The position numbers and the translations under genes were made by a program. Below are positions 36,799-49,135 of a DNA stretch of 64,000 bases, in pieces (the stretch's first letter is position 1; the number at the start of each line of letters is the position of its first letter). Source of the DNA: Gigaspora rosea (Eukaryota > Glomeromycota > Glomeromycetes > Diversisporales > Gigasporaceae); NCBI GenBank assembly GCA_003550325.1, contig QKWP01000779.1, positions 64,559 through 128,558 on the forward strand, in the 5' to 3' direction. The notes under the pieces are model-generated. The model had not been told where the DNA came from. It searched no databases and saw only the letters and a list, made by a program, of their open reading frames with translations.

Positions 36799-38331
36799 TC
36801 ACTTTTTTTGAATTTGAAACACCTCATATTCTGACACTAAAAATTTAGTTTTTACATTTCTAATTGCTTTTTCATATGATCTAATGCTACATGACCAGGG
36901 ATTATTTACTTTAGTCATCCAAAAATCATCATCAAAACTTGGACCATAACTAGAATGACTGTAAATTGCATTTTTTGGATTTTTTACACGACTTAAAGTA
37001 GAGGAATTAATAGTACCATTTTTCAATGAAAAAATAAAGCTATCATTGCAATATACCCAGTTATTAATTGATTTATCCCATCCTACAGGATTATATCCAC
37101 CAAGAATTTCATCAGTATCGTTAACCTTCACAACGACAATAGTATTTACCTGCTTGTCACATAAATTCCAAAATGATTCTTTAGTAAAACCATCTCTAGT
37201 TCCACGTAAAAGTAATTTAAACTCATACGGATTATTTGTTACTGAATATGCTTCAGCTTTCTTATCAACCCATGTTGCAATTTCTGCTGCATGTTCTTTA
37301 TTGATAATTGTTGAAAATGATTCTCTTAATGGTAATTTTTGTTCCAAAATTATACGAGGTGAAAGAATAGTTGATGGTATTTGTCGATTTGGATTTATTG
37401 CTCTTTTTAATATATCATCCCAAAGATTTTCATCTAAAATTTGATGATATGGTTTTATATTATCAATAATGTCATCACCAGATATTTGAAAATATCGAAT
37501 ATGAGGTAACCAATTTTGTAATGTAGTTTTTAAAATTAGAAAATTCTCTTGTGTCCAGTTTTTAGGATTTGATGGTAAGTTTTGGTTTTGTGCGATTCCC
37601 CATTTGATGACATAATTCCAAATTTTTACTTCTTCTATTTGTAAATCATCTCGTTTAATAAGTGAGACTAACGCATTTTCTTGAAGTGATGTAAAATCTT
37701 CAGAATCAAAAATTTTATCTGGATACTTTACCAAAAAATCATTGCACCATTTTTGTAATTCTTTAAACGGTTCATTTTGGAAACTCTTTTGATATATACT
37801 TTTAAAATGTAAACGAAGCCAATTAGCTTTTGTCTCAATTAAATGTGTTTCAAGGTATTTAGTCAATTCTTCCAGAAGAAATTCTGAAGCAATAAGCATA
37901 AGGTCAAAAATGAATGATGCTTCTTGATTTTCTATTAAAATCAATCCTCCATAAATATATCTTAATTAAATAATATTAAAGCTTTAATTAGATGGTTTTG
38001 CATGTATAAAAAGAATATTGTAAAAAATTTTTTATAACGCTTACTTAATAATATTTTCAAATTGTTGAATATAAACATGTCTTAAATTAATTGTTTTAAC
38101 GTTATTATTTGCTTTAGTTTTTGCTAATTCATTGCGAAAATATAAAGATCTATATCTTAAAACATTTGAATGTGCTTGAAATATTTTAGTGTCTGGTGAT
38201 TCTCCGACATTAATAATTACGTTAAAATCTTCTTTGTCATTAAGAAGATCAAGGTAATCTGTAGAAAGTTTTTCAAAGAATTTTGTTACCATTTTGAATG
38301 ATAATAAGGTGCTTATTTCCGATATTTCCAA
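36799..38331 (-). CDS. BTB/POZ-BACK-TLDc domain protein
   Basis: There are two exons, 38331-38045 and 37960-36799, joined in phase across an 84-nt intron (…ENIIK | YIYGG…) to give 482 aa. The N-terminal BTB fold (about 20-130) includes DFNVIINVG, IFQAHSNVLRYRSLYFRNEL and the YIYGG motif. A BACK-like helical region follows (about 135-235; WLRLHF, FTSLQENALVSLIKRDDLQIEEVKIW). The C-terminal TLDc domain (about 300-480) has LLLRGTRDGFTKESFWNLCD, the GGYNPVGWD block and FSLKNG. BTB-BACK proteins usually act as Cullin-3 substrate adaptors, and TLDc domains occur in oxidative-stress and V-ATPase-associated proteins. The substrate here is unknown. Such genes are numerous in arbuscular mycorrhizal fungi. 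No defect is visible. Confidence 0.94.
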
Positions 38332-38759
38332 ATTTCCTCAAAAATCTTTATCTGCATAAGTACGCACAACCATTAAATTAGGTAATATTTAACGCCTAGA
38401 TCATTCTTATTATTAATTACACAATTGTTAAAATTTTTTATATTGTTTCAATACTTTTTTTAGATACATGCTTAATCCAATCATTTATGATATTGCTTAA
38501 TCTCTGAATTGTACGATTGTATTTGATTGGTCAATTACTTCCCTTAGTTATAAATCAGCTTACGAAACTTACGAAACCGTTTATGATACTACATAAATCA
38601 TCATTGTATTTAATTGTCGATTGCTTTCATAATATTTATTTATTTTTTTTTTTTAAATGTTAAAGGTGAGACCTTGCTTTTATCTTTCATAATATTTATA
38701 AATTATTTATAAATCATTTTATATATCAAAATTATACTAAATAAATTAATCATAATTAT
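38332..38759. promoter_or_regulatory. Upstream region of the BTB-TLDc gene
   Basis: AT-rich, with several ATTGG/CCAAT motifs (for example near 38453 and 38526) that could be CCAAT boxes. No other gene or repeat was recognised. Confidence 0.3.
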
Positions 38760-39240
38760 GGGGTGTAGTGATATAGCGAAATTGAATAATTGTCACCCTC
38801 AAGCAATTTGTAACTTAGGTACAGAGTTTGAATCCCACTAGAGATGTTTTTCAGAAAATTATACTTGTGGTATAACTAGGAAACAAAGCCAGATTGGTAG
38901 ATCTGTAACCTAGGTCATACCAAGGACTCATTGGTTATACCAATAAATGTATTGGGGGCTATTGAGGCATTCATGCTGTGCATGAAGGAATACAAACTAA
39001 CATTGGGTGATACAAACCCATAATAAGTTCAAGACACTATGTAAAGATCTTCTTAGGGATCAGAAAAAAGAAATTATACTTGGCAAGACCCAAGTAAAGA
39101 TATGATCAAACTTTAATAGTGCAGAAAAACCGGGCAACAAAGAGTCTTAAAGAAGTTAATTTACCAGTTGGGCTGCCAAAATCACACTAGAGAAAAAGAA
39201 TATGTGTTTCAGAATCATGTACCAAGAAAAGGGAAATATA
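38760..39240 (+). mobile_element. tRNA-derived SINE, copy B (decayed)
   Basis: The A-box-like TAGTGATATAG is at 38766-38776 and the B-box-like AGTTTGAATCC at 38825-38835. TTGTCACCCTCAAGC and AATCCCACT are shared with copy A at 1-437 (minus). The body shares GGCAAGACCC (39081) and CATGTACCA (about 39216). Differences are mostly G/C to A/T, so this copy is older. The 3' end is approximate. Confidence 0.7.
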
Positions 39241-39299
39241 AGTTACATAATGCCTAGCTAATCAATTCTTCTAAGCTATCAATTTGAAAGCTTGGAATA

Positions 39300-41594
39300 C
39301 AGTCATCCTCTAGTCATCCTCTCATATAATTACACAGTTGGGCACACACCAATATACTAGTAGTGATTATAAAGAAGTGACTGTATAAAGGCTACCTCTA
39401 TATATTGCATAAATTATAATTGATGTAAAAAAAGTGATTTAATAAAGATATTTTTTAAAAATTTTATATATAATTATAGATAGTTGTTTTATAGATAAGT
39501 TACAATTTTACTAATTAAATCAACTTTTAAGTAATAAGTAAATTTGTATACAAAAATAAATACATATACTCTAAAATGTTTGTACAAATCAGATAACTTT
39601 TTTACAGTTTTTTATTTTATATATCAACAAATATAGCTAAAAAATTTTAATTTTTTTTAAAAAAACATAAAATTAACAATATATTAATGAAATAGTAACC
39701 AATTTATATAAAAAGTTTAGAATAAAATGTATTTTGTTCTTTTGAACAATGTTTATTATTGTATAATAATCAATTTGCATAGTATTATTTTTGATTTTTA
39801 TATATTATATTAGTAGATTGGCATAATTGGGCCTTTTTTGATAAACTATTATATGAAAATTTGCTTCTAAGTGACTAACAAATGAAGCACTTGTTACAAC
39901 TAACAAAAGGGCTTTTTTGACATCTAGACAAGTTAAAAAACCAAAAAACACTCAATGAAAGAGCTATACTAAACTGTAGAAAGAAGTACTTTTACTGTTT
40001 GTTGAAATACTCAGGCATTTTAGGGCATTGTTAGATGGGTTGGTAACTATCAAGGGTACCATAAATATAAAAGTTAATTTTCAAAAAATTGGCCTTTTTA
40101 ATCTACTTTTGGTTTATAATTAAATACATGAATTTTATAATGTTCTACAGTTAAAAAAAGCTGTTTTTGTAAAATTTGAATTTTTGTGTAAAATTTTTTT
40201 GATAATCCTCAATTATAATTTGTTGATTTATCCAATTACACTGATCTGGTGATATATAGTAATGATTAATAATTGTATATAAAAAAAATTTAAAAAAATT
40301 TTTTTTATATATGATCATTGATTATTGCTATATATAAAAGTAAAATAATTCTTAGCAAATTGATTATTATACAACAATAAATATTGTTCAGAAGGACAAA
40401 ATACATTTACTCTAAAATTTTTTTATAAATTAGTTGATATTTCATTAATATGTCTTTTTATTTTATATTTCTACAAAAAAAAATTACAAAATTTTTGTAG
40501 ATATGAAAATTAAAAACTGTACTAATAATAAGTTATCTGATTTATATAAAACTTTTAGAGTAGATATATTTTGTTCTTTTAAATAACATTAATTATTGCA
40601 TAATATTAATTTTCTTAGTATTATTTTGACTTTTATATATTGCAACAATCAATAATTGTATAAAAATTTTTTTAAAATTATTTTAAAAATTCTTATATAT
40701 AATCATTGATTATCAGTTATTGCTATATATAAAAATCAAAATAATACAAAGCAAATCAACTTTTATGCAATAATAAATATTGTTCAGGAAAACAAAATAT
40801 ATTTACTCTAAAATTTTTATATAAATCAATTAAAATTTTATTAAGATAGTTAAAATGCACTACTGGTATTCAATACCAGTATGAAGATCAATATCAAAAA
40901 ATAAAAAAAATAAACAAAAGTTAAAACTAATAAGTTAGAGTTAATAGTTAGGGTTAGGGTGAGGCATAATATTTTACAAGGGAGTTTTTTTTTAAAAAAA
41001 AGGTGGTTTCATAGATAAAATTTTGAGTTAGAAGGTATTTTTTAAAAAAAATCCAAAACAACAAAAATTTATGTTACACCTGATCTTTACATTACACTGC
41101 ATTTAAAAAATTTGATTGGTAAAAATCATTATGGTGTTGAACACCAGTGGTGTGTTTTAGTAATCTTGAAATTTTATAATATATTTTTTTAAAAAAAATT
41201 ACAAACTTTTTAGCTATATTTATTAATACATAAAATAAAAAACTGTACTAATAAAAAGTTATCTGATTTGTATGACAAATTTGATGTAAATATTTTATTT
41301 TTCTAATAAAGTTAATTTAATTAATAAAATTGTAACTTTTCTATATAGCAACTATCTACAACTATATATAGAAGTGAGTCAGTAAAAAAGAAACAAATTT
41401 TTTCTAAATAAAAGTTTTTTTGACTTTAAGCGTAAATATCTTAACAACTATTTCATAAATTTAATATTTTTTTTTATTTTAATTCTATATAATTTTAAAA
41501 TTAAAATATTGTTTGGGACCAAGAGAAGCATGCACTTAAAAAGGTTTTTCATATACCATGCACTTAGGGGGCGTGCATTTAGAGAGTGCAACTA
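39300..41594. mobile_element. Non-autonomous pogo-like element, long internal TIRs
   Basis: The left tip CAGTCATCCTC is preceded by TA and the region resembles the left end at 8350. The right end inverts to TAGTTGCACTCTCTAAATGC and is followed by TA. Inside, about 39462-39690 and 41160-41380 are inverted copies (GATAGTTG, AGTTACAATTTTA, CAAATCAGATAACTTTTT, ACAGTTTTTTATTTTAT). Between these, a second motif (ATATATTTTGTTCTTTT, TTTTATATATTGC) alternates in orientation at about 39710, 40390, 40560 and 40790. A hairpin-tip MITE (40857-41153) is nested within. No transposase is present. Confidence 0.55.
40857..41153. mobile_element. MITE with hairpin tips (TGGTRTTSAAYACCA)
   Basis: The left tip GCACTACTGGTATTCAATAC and the inverted right tip ACACCACTGGTGTTCAACAC match at about 80%. 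Each is itself palindromic (TACTGGTATTCAATACCAGTA). The interior has GTTAGGGTTAGGGT at 40947, then TTTTACAAGGGAGTTTTTT, GTGGTTTCATAGA, and a TTACACCTGATCTTTACATTA block before the right tip. It is non-coding. Confidence 0.68.
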
Positions 41595-42466
41595 TAAATT
41601 AATATTTTTGTACTAAGTAAAATTGTTTGTAATAAAAAATTATACATATTCTAAAAATTTTATTAATTTTAAATAAAATTTGATAAAGTTTTTATAGTAT
41701 CAACTTTTGCAGGAGCAGGGTCTATTCTGTGAGGCAATCACAAATTGGCCAATCATATCACGTATAAACAATAAGTAAAATAGGGACACAATGATAAAAA
41801 TAACTATATCTTATAGCCAATTTTAATAATTTGACTACCATTAGAATTAGAGAAACCTCCCTTACAATTTTATTTAAAAATTTAATATAGTTACTTAATA
41901 AAAATTTCTTTATTATTAAATATAAAATTTTTAGTAGCTTGTTTATTAATAAAAATAATCTACATACTCTTTACTTTAAAGTTTTAAAAAAGTTAAATTT
42001 GCAGAAGTATAAATAATAAATTTGGGAATATAAAAAATAATTTTCAATATTTAAGCTCAGAATTGAGAAATTTTTATTGAAAAATATTTTGACTCTTTTT
42101 ATTAATTTATAAGAACTCTAAACAATCTATATGAGGTCATATTTGAAAAATTGCTAAGAGGAGTGACAAAACTTAGGTGATTTTTTAGGAAGGAGAATGT
42201 AAAAAAAGTGAAATTATATATAAAGAACCTAACTATTTATATATTAAAGGAGAAAGAAAAAGTAGGCCTTTGATAAAAAATAATCAGATAATTAATGACA
42301 CAGCTCTAATATAGGTTCTTTTTTTTTTAAAAAAGGTTATATTTTGAGTAAAAAGGTTATATTTAAAAACAGCTTATAACTAAAAGATTATATTTAAAAT
42401 ATTACTAATTGGATAAGTTTTATAAATCTTATATTTGAAATATATTAATAAAAAAGGGAATATTAT
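41595..42466. other. AT-rich, nothing recognised
   Basis: No gene is seen. GAGGCAATCACAAATTGGCC at 41731 resembles fragments of other repeats, but no element could be delimited. Confidence 0.35.
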
Positions 42467-42805
42467 TATAGTACTATAGCACTATAGTGCTACCCTATAT
42501 GTAATAAACAAAATTGGTGTAACAAGTAAATCAAAACAACCTTTAACAAAACAAAATAAATTTTTTTAATATTAGGGTAAGGGTAAAGATAATAAGTTAG
42601 AGTTAGATAGTGTTTATAGTAAAATTTTGCAAGGAATTTTTTTTATTAGAGCCCAAAAGATAGTTTTTTAGACCAAATTTAAAGATATTATTAATTTTTT
42701 AAAAATTTCTTTATTTTTGTTACACAAACCTGATCTACATGTTACACCTGATCTTAAATTTTAATTGGTTAAAATGCCCTAGCACTACAGTGCTATAGCA
42801 CTATA
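42467..42805. mobile_element. MITE with hairpin tips (TAGCACTATAGTGCTA)
   Basis: The left tip TATAGTACTATAGCACTATA and the inverted right tip TATAGTGCTATAGCACTGTA continue for about 28 bp, and each folds on TAGCACTATAGTGCTA. The core shows TTAGGGTAAGGGTAAAG, AAAATTTTGCAAGGAATTTT and TGTTACACCTGATCTTAAAT, the same order as at 40857-41153 and 43043-43349. Confidence 0.72.
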
Positions 42806-43042
42806 AATTAAAACCTAATAAAAAATATAAAGTAATATTTTTTTTATTGAGATTTTTAAATTTGGTTTTTTAAAAAATATAGTTCTGTTTTTTTTTTTAA
42901 AGAATGTAGATTTATTTTTTAAAAAATGTAGATCTGGTTTCTTTTTTTTTAGAGAATGCAGATCTAGCTTTTTTTTAGAAAATGTTGTATTTCAAAAAAG
43001 ATAAAGAATTCTAAAATTTTTATCTAAGAAAAAATGTGCTTT

Positions 43043-43349
43043 CACCAGCGGTGACACACCCCTGTGTAATGTACGATCAAAACAAACATAAACGTGTGTA
43101 AATTTATTTTTGTTAGGGTTAGGGTTCGGGTTAGGGTTAGGATTAAAGGTAACTATATAGTAAAATTTCACGAGGAATTTTTTTTTTGCTAGAATAAAGA
43201 GTGGTTTCATAGTCAAAATTTTCTGCTATCGCAATATTTTTGAAAACACCATTTTTTCGCTTCGTTTTCATATTATACGATCAGGTGTAATATTACATCT
43301 GATCTTGATTCTAATTGGCACGGTTGGCACGGGATTGTTACTGCCGGTG
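43043..43349. mobile_element. MITE with hairpin tips (CACCAGCGGTG) and TTAGGG tract
   Basis: The left tip CACCAGCGGTGACACACCC and the inverted right tip CACCGGCAGTAACAATCCC match. GTTAGGGTTAGGGTTCGGGT lies at 43114, followed by AAAATTTCACGAGGAATTTT, GTGGTTTCATAGTC and GATCAGGTGTAATATTACAT. The interior aligns with the two elements above, but the tips do not. Confidence 0.7.
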
Positions 43350-44700
43350 ACAAATAGATTTACTTTTTATTTAATATTTGAAATATAGCTAATATATACC
43401 AATATAAAAGTGCTAACAAACAAATTACTATAATGCTCAAATATAAGCTCATAAGATTATTTGGGGTCCTAATTTATATCTATATATTCAATATTAATAT
43501 TTAGAGCTAAAAGTTAAAAAATTTATTTAGAATTTTTTAGATAGCTTTTTTAATAGAGCATTTGAAAATATAGTTATGTAGCTATTAAATAGTTGTATTA
43601 TATAGTTAGTTAATAAAAAATATATAGTTTAATATGTACAAATAATATTATTGTTATGATTTGAATTATAATAATTAATACTATATAATATGAAATAATT
43701 TTATTTTTTATTTTTTTAAATTTTTTTTATTTTATATATATTTAACATTTAATAAATAGATTCTAAACTAAAAAATAGATATCTAGGCTCTAAGCTAGCA
43801 GATATACTAGATTAAATAGAGGTTAAACTATGGGTAGATAGACTCTAAACTAGCAAGTAAGGTTAAATTTTAAGTTAATAAATAGAAGTATTTTAAAAGA
43901 ACTCTGGATATCTCTTATAATATAGGTTATACTGGATTTTGGCCAATTTCAACCTAATTTGCTAAAAATGACAAAACTATATTTGCTTAAATAAATTTTG
44001 ATCCAGTAATTAGAATTGAATAAACTTTTTTTGTTAGATATACTTCAATGAGTGCTTTATTTTTAAAAAAAGTTCATTAAATTAGGCTATTAGATGTTAA
44101 AGTAATTGCAAAAAACTGTTTTTTTGCTTTTTAAATTTTAGGGGTTTTTGCTAAAATATACAAAGTATAACCCTGTACTAGATGCTTTGGGAAGTAATAT
44201 GCAAGTAATTTTGTAATAGTAGTATAATATATAGCTAAGTTTTAGATTGAATATTTACTATAAAATAAATCTACAATTGTAAACAGTTTATATTTACAAA
44301 AATCAAAAAACAGTAGCTTAGTAGTTTGAGATAATATACAATATTTAAAAAAGAGTTATTTGTTGAGTTGTTAGATAATATTAAGCTACTAAACAAAAAA
44401 AATAACAAAAAACTATATACAATTAGAGATGTTAAAAGGTTCAACTTAATTTTAAAAGTCAAATTAAACTAATCTAAACTATTAATATTTCTATACAAAA
44501 AAAAATATATATATACAAAAATCTTTATATTTACAAATTGGATTTTTATTATTAAAATTGTATAATATTTACTTAGTAATTACAAAATATTTTTTTAGCC
44601 AACTTGTGAATTATTAATTAATATACTACTAATTTAGTATATATTTAAAAATTGTAATTTTGGTTTGTATAACAATATTACTCAGCTACTTATTTAGTAA
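43350..44700. other. AT-rich, nothing recognised
   Basis: Contains a TTGGGGTCCTAATTTATATC block at 43462 resembling one end of the 26.07-kb MITE family. No gene or complete element was identified. Confidence 0.35.
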
Positions 44701-44947
44701 GACTGCTTGAATTTATAATTTTATTTAACATTCTCTTATGAAGCCTAAGTGTGGTAGGAAGTGGTCAAATTAAACAAACATGTTAAAATTGCAAAAATAA
44801 TTGCATTATTATTAGTTGATTTATAAACATGTAACTTATTGGAATCCTGAGATGCAACGAATGTTCTGATTAGCCTGTTTAATTTTAGAGAGAAACTCTT
44901 GAAGCCAGAGGGGGAGAACATTAAACAAATTATAATTTCAAACAGCC
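44701..44947. mobile_element. MITE, TCGTTTAACGTTC family, older copy
   Basis: It aligns end to end with 48877-49097: CTTATGAAGCCTAAGTGTGG, ATGTTAAAATTGCAAAAATA, CTTATTGGAATCCTGAGATG and GAGGGGGAGAACATTAAAC. C-to-T and G-to-A differences dominate. It is non-coding. Confidence 0.75.
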
Positions 44948-45474
44948 TAATTAACAGAATTTATTATTAAAAATCTATATACTTTTGTATAGGTATAATA
45001 TGCTTATATATATATTCTATTCTAATTTGATTAGCTAAATTTGTAAATTATTATGTTTTTAAAAATAAATTTTTGTTAAAATTATTTATATTTAAGAGAT
45101 AGTCTAAAAATTTTAAAAAAATGTCTTAAAATTTTTTTTTGTATTTACATACAAAATTTTAATAAAATTTAAAGAAATCTTCAACAATAAGTAAAAAAAA
45201 TAAAAAATTCAAATATCTTTTTACTTCTACTAAGTAAACTTGTTTAATATAAAATTTTGCATAAGTATAAAAAAATTTTAAAGATTTTTCTAAAAGCTTT
45301 CTAACTTAACCCTAACCTAAAAATTTTAACAATATATTGTTTATTTTTTTAAAAAATAATGATCTGCAAATTTAGCAATCAAATTAGAGGTGTGATATAT
45401 TAGCATATCACAGGATGCAAGATATGCTATTCTTATTATATATTTAAATTATTTTGTCAAATATTAAATTTTAA

Positions 45475-45580
45475 AATTAAAGTAAAATTGTGAGAGGAAC
45501 ATTTTTTTTTAGTAATACAATAGAGGTTACTCTGAGATATTAAAAAGGAACGCAAAGTGCATGGCGCACTGAGGTGTCTC
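45475..45580. mobile_element. Truncated relative of the 3130-3332 MITE
   Basis: AAATTGTGAGAGGAACATTT, then AGAGGTTACTC and GCAAAGTGCATGGCGCACT match the right half of 3130-3332, including the foldable AGTGCATGGCGCACT tip. The left half is not recognisable. Confidence 0.5.
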
Positions 45581-45825
45581 TCATCGGCCTAATTACAAAC
45601 TTAGTACAGATCACTAAGGACATATAAATTTAATTACTTGGTTTTCATAACATGAAACTTTTAAATAGACCCGATCGGCCAACTTTTGTTTAAATTTCAT
45701 ATATAAAATTTTATAAAATTATAAAAAAAATTTTTTAAATTCCACCCGGTTATTCAATCATATAAAAATTTTTTTTAGAAGTTTCCAAATTTTGACCCAG
45801 CCGGGTTATGAGAATTTTATAGTGT

Positions 45826-46211
45826 CTGCACGCTATATTAAATAATTATAAAAAAATCGAAGTTACTACGACTTTAATTCCTCCCATAATATTTAACATT
45901 TTTTAAGCCTATAAAAGCAAAATGTTTTAAAAAGGCGTCTTTATATCGTAATAATGTCAAATTTTATTTTACTATTAAAATATATTATGGCTTTTCTGGT
46001 GTCTCTTATCATATGATTTAAAACATAATGCAGACCACAAATTAAATTGTTGAACAGATTTAATTCATAATATATTTTAATTAGTAAAAAACACACGGTA
46101 TTGCGATATAAAGACGCCACATTTTGCTTTTATAGACTTAAAAAATATTTAAATATTACGGGAGGAATTAAAAGCGTAGTGATTTTGATTTATTTATAAG
46201 CGCGCAGATCC
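45826..46211. mobile_element. MITE with about 120-bp TIRs
   Basis: Inverted ends run from TCTGCACGCTATATTAAATA and TCTGCGCGCTTATAAATAAA through CTACGACTTTAATTCCTCCC and CTACGCTTTTAATTCCTCCC to GGCGTCTTTATATCG. Similarity is highest in the 85 bp around CTATAAAAGCAAAATGT. No coding region is present. Confidence 0.78.
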
Positions 46212-46833
46212 AAAAAATTGACCATACAAATCATAATTATCGTCACTGCATTAAAAAAGGTTCACTTTTTATTAATAATAAACTTAATTTGTTTTCTTTT
46301 TCACATACAAAAAAAAATTTTTAAATTGATTTGATTGTCAAAAAACATGCTTGAATCTACATAAATTAGCCAATTACAATATTAAATCCTTTTAATCGTC
46401 AGATTAAAAAACATAGAATTTGAAATAGTTTAAATAAAATTTACAAAAGTTTTTTTTTTAACTAATTAATTAACATTGAAACGAATGAGTTATGTGATCA
46501 TAAAGTTATCCAATAAAATTATTTTTGCAAAGTTGATTCAACTAATCAATAGAAAAATTTTGCCAAATCAGTTCTTAAAAAATAAACTTTGTAAGTCTGA
46601 AGCAATTAAAAAAAAAAAAAAAAAGAATTTCTAATACTCTTTTTCCTTTACACAAGGATGCAAAAACGGGTTGAATATTGTAATGTAACGGAAGAATTTT
46701 TTTATTTGTAATTTTCATATTCAACCAATTAGCGTCATGGAATCGACAGATTAAACATTATTTCGATAATCCTGGATTTACTACTAGTAAACAAACCATT
46801 AAACTCGTTTATAGGATAATAAAATATACTATT

Positions 46834-47224
46834 GTATGGTGCAGATCACGAAAATCCATCAACTTTTAACTATAAAATTTTTAAACTTTTATAATTTTTT
46901 TAAAATAAAATAAACTAAAAAAAAGTTTTTGTATATTTAATAGCTTTTTAATTAAACTATCAAATCCACAAAAAAATCTTCAGTATCTTTTATTTTAAGA
47001 AGTTTATATTAATTTAAAGTTATATATAATTTAAAAATTTGGCGCTTATATATAAAAACACATAACAAAATTTAAATTTATTAACAAAATTTAAAATTTT
47101 ATTAATAAAATTTAAATTTATATTAAATTTTTTTGCATTTTTATTGGTCAATTATGTTACACTGCAGCTAAAAAATTGGCGCCTATATATAAAATTTGTT
47201 GGCTTTAGGTGTTCTCCACCATAC
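46834..47224. mobile_element. Candidate MITE, GTATGGTGCAGATCAC tips
   Basis: The inverted tips GTATGGTGCAGATCAC and GTATGGTGGAGAACAC bound 391 bp of AT-rich DNA with two GGCGCYTATATATAAAA motifs and AAATTTAAATTTATTAA repeats. The preceding stretch 46212-46833 holds nothing recognised. Confidence 0.5.
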
Positions 47225-47365
47225 GTCATTAGAGCTAAATTGGAGTCATACTTTTTTTATTATAGTATATTAAGTGATCTATTATATTTTATTTGAATTG
47301 ATTTAATAGTTTTAAACAATGATCTATATTATTTAAATTTGAGAAATCATTTACTGATTAAGTTC

Positions 47366-47526
47366 TAGGGATTGGAACTGTTTGACCGTTTAAAAATTGC
47401 TCTATAGTTCCAGGCAGAATTATGTTGGTCGTGGGCCGGAATTATTTTAATGCCGGCCAAATTAAACGGTTAAACGATTAAATGATTAAACGATTAAGAA
47501 AAATTTTAGGCGGTTCCAATCCCTAA
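47366..47526. mobile_element. hAT-like MITE, TAGGGATTGGAAC tips
   Basis: The 13-bp inverted tips TAGGGATTGGAAC flank 161 bp with a GGGCCGGAATTATTTTAATG block and repeated AAACGATTAA. The flanks TTAAGTTC and CTAAGCTC could be an 8-bp target duplication differing by two transitions. It lies about 0.6 kb upstream of the first methyltransferase gene. Confidence 0.65.
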
Positions 47527-48163
47527 CTAAGCTCCTTACATTATTGGTGAGACTTTGTTAGGAAATAGAGTTGGAAAATTACGTAATTTTACGTAATCTG
47601 TGTAAGTTTCTGAAATCAAAATTACATGTAATTGATATCTATTTGTGCAGGCTAAAATTTTGCAATGTCGGTAAAATTATCATGTAACAATGCACCATTC
47701 AATGTAAAGTTACATTACAAATTTAATATAATTTACATGAAACATAACAAAATAATTTATAATACATCCCTAGTTAGGAATTCATTTAATTTCTAATAAG
47801 ATGTACTACAAACATTAAGTCATTATATAATGAAATTTTTAAAATTTTTAACACCGAGTCGGGTAATTTAGAGTTATGTCATTTGAGTTGCACAGCTGCA
47901 ATAAATTTAATAAAATTTAAAAAATATCTGTTAGGAGTTATTTAAATGCGATTACCAATACAAAGGATAACGTTATTTAAATATTTATTTTGAAATTTAC
48001 ACAAAATTTCCCTTTTAATTATTGATAAAATCCGTGTAACTACAAAAAAAATTTTTTTTAAAAAAAAAATCGTTATGAATATTTTAAATGATCTCTTTGT
48101 AAAATATTATTGTAAATATTGTTATTACATGAATCAAGTCTGATCAAAATAAAAACATAAGCT

Positions 48164-49097
48164 ATGAAACAAATTTTATTGAAATATACTGATAATGGTG
48201 ATAATGACTTTGAAACTTTTCTACAAATAAATACACATAAAATATTTAATGGAAGAAAATTCCTTAATGACGATGAAGTCAACTATTTACTTCCATCAGA
48301 TAAAGCAGAAGCTGACAGAGAGGCAATTTCTTATGCAATAAGGAGACGTTTGTTTCAAAGATACTTTTTTTCACCAATAGAAGAAAAATTAAATACGGGT
48401 GCTACTGTACTTGATATTGGGTAAATATAATAACTTTATCTATTTTTTTCAAAGATTTTACAATATATCACAAATCTTTTTTATAAACATTTTTACGCCG
48501 TCATTTAAAAGATGTGGTCCAGGTCTTTGGATGAGAGATGTGGGATTAGATCATCCATCTTCAACATTCATAGGAATTGATGTAGATACTACTCAATTTC
48601 CTCCACATGATCGACATCCTTCAAATGTCGGTTTTCTTGGATGTAATGCAACCCATGGAATTCCATTTCCTCCTGAAACTTTTGATTTTGTTCATATAAG
48701 TATGATGTGTACTGCATTTACTGAATCTCAATGGTATCAGGTTGTCAGAGATGTTGGCAGAGTTTTAAAGTATAATGGTTGGGTTGAAATCATAGTAGCT
48801 GATTTATTGATTAAAAATCTTGGCAAGGCTGGAAAATTGGTGTTGGAAACTTGTATGTATCCATTAATAATAATAAGGCCGTTTGAAGTTTTCGTTTAAC
48901 GTTCCCTTACGAAGCTTAAGCGTGGTGGGACATGTTAAAATTGCAAAAATAATCGCATTATTATTGATTGGCTTATAAACACGTGACTTATTGGAATCCT
49001 AAGACGCAATGATCGTTTTGATTGGCCTGTTTAATTTTTAATTCTACTTGGAGCCGGAGGGGGAGAACGTTAAACGAAATTGAAATTTCGAACAGCC

Positions 49098-49135
<38 letters not shown>

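Noticed and set aside
43114-43143. A telomere or chromosome end
   Set aside because: The TTAGGG tract is very short, degenerate, internal, and sits inside a delimited MITE.
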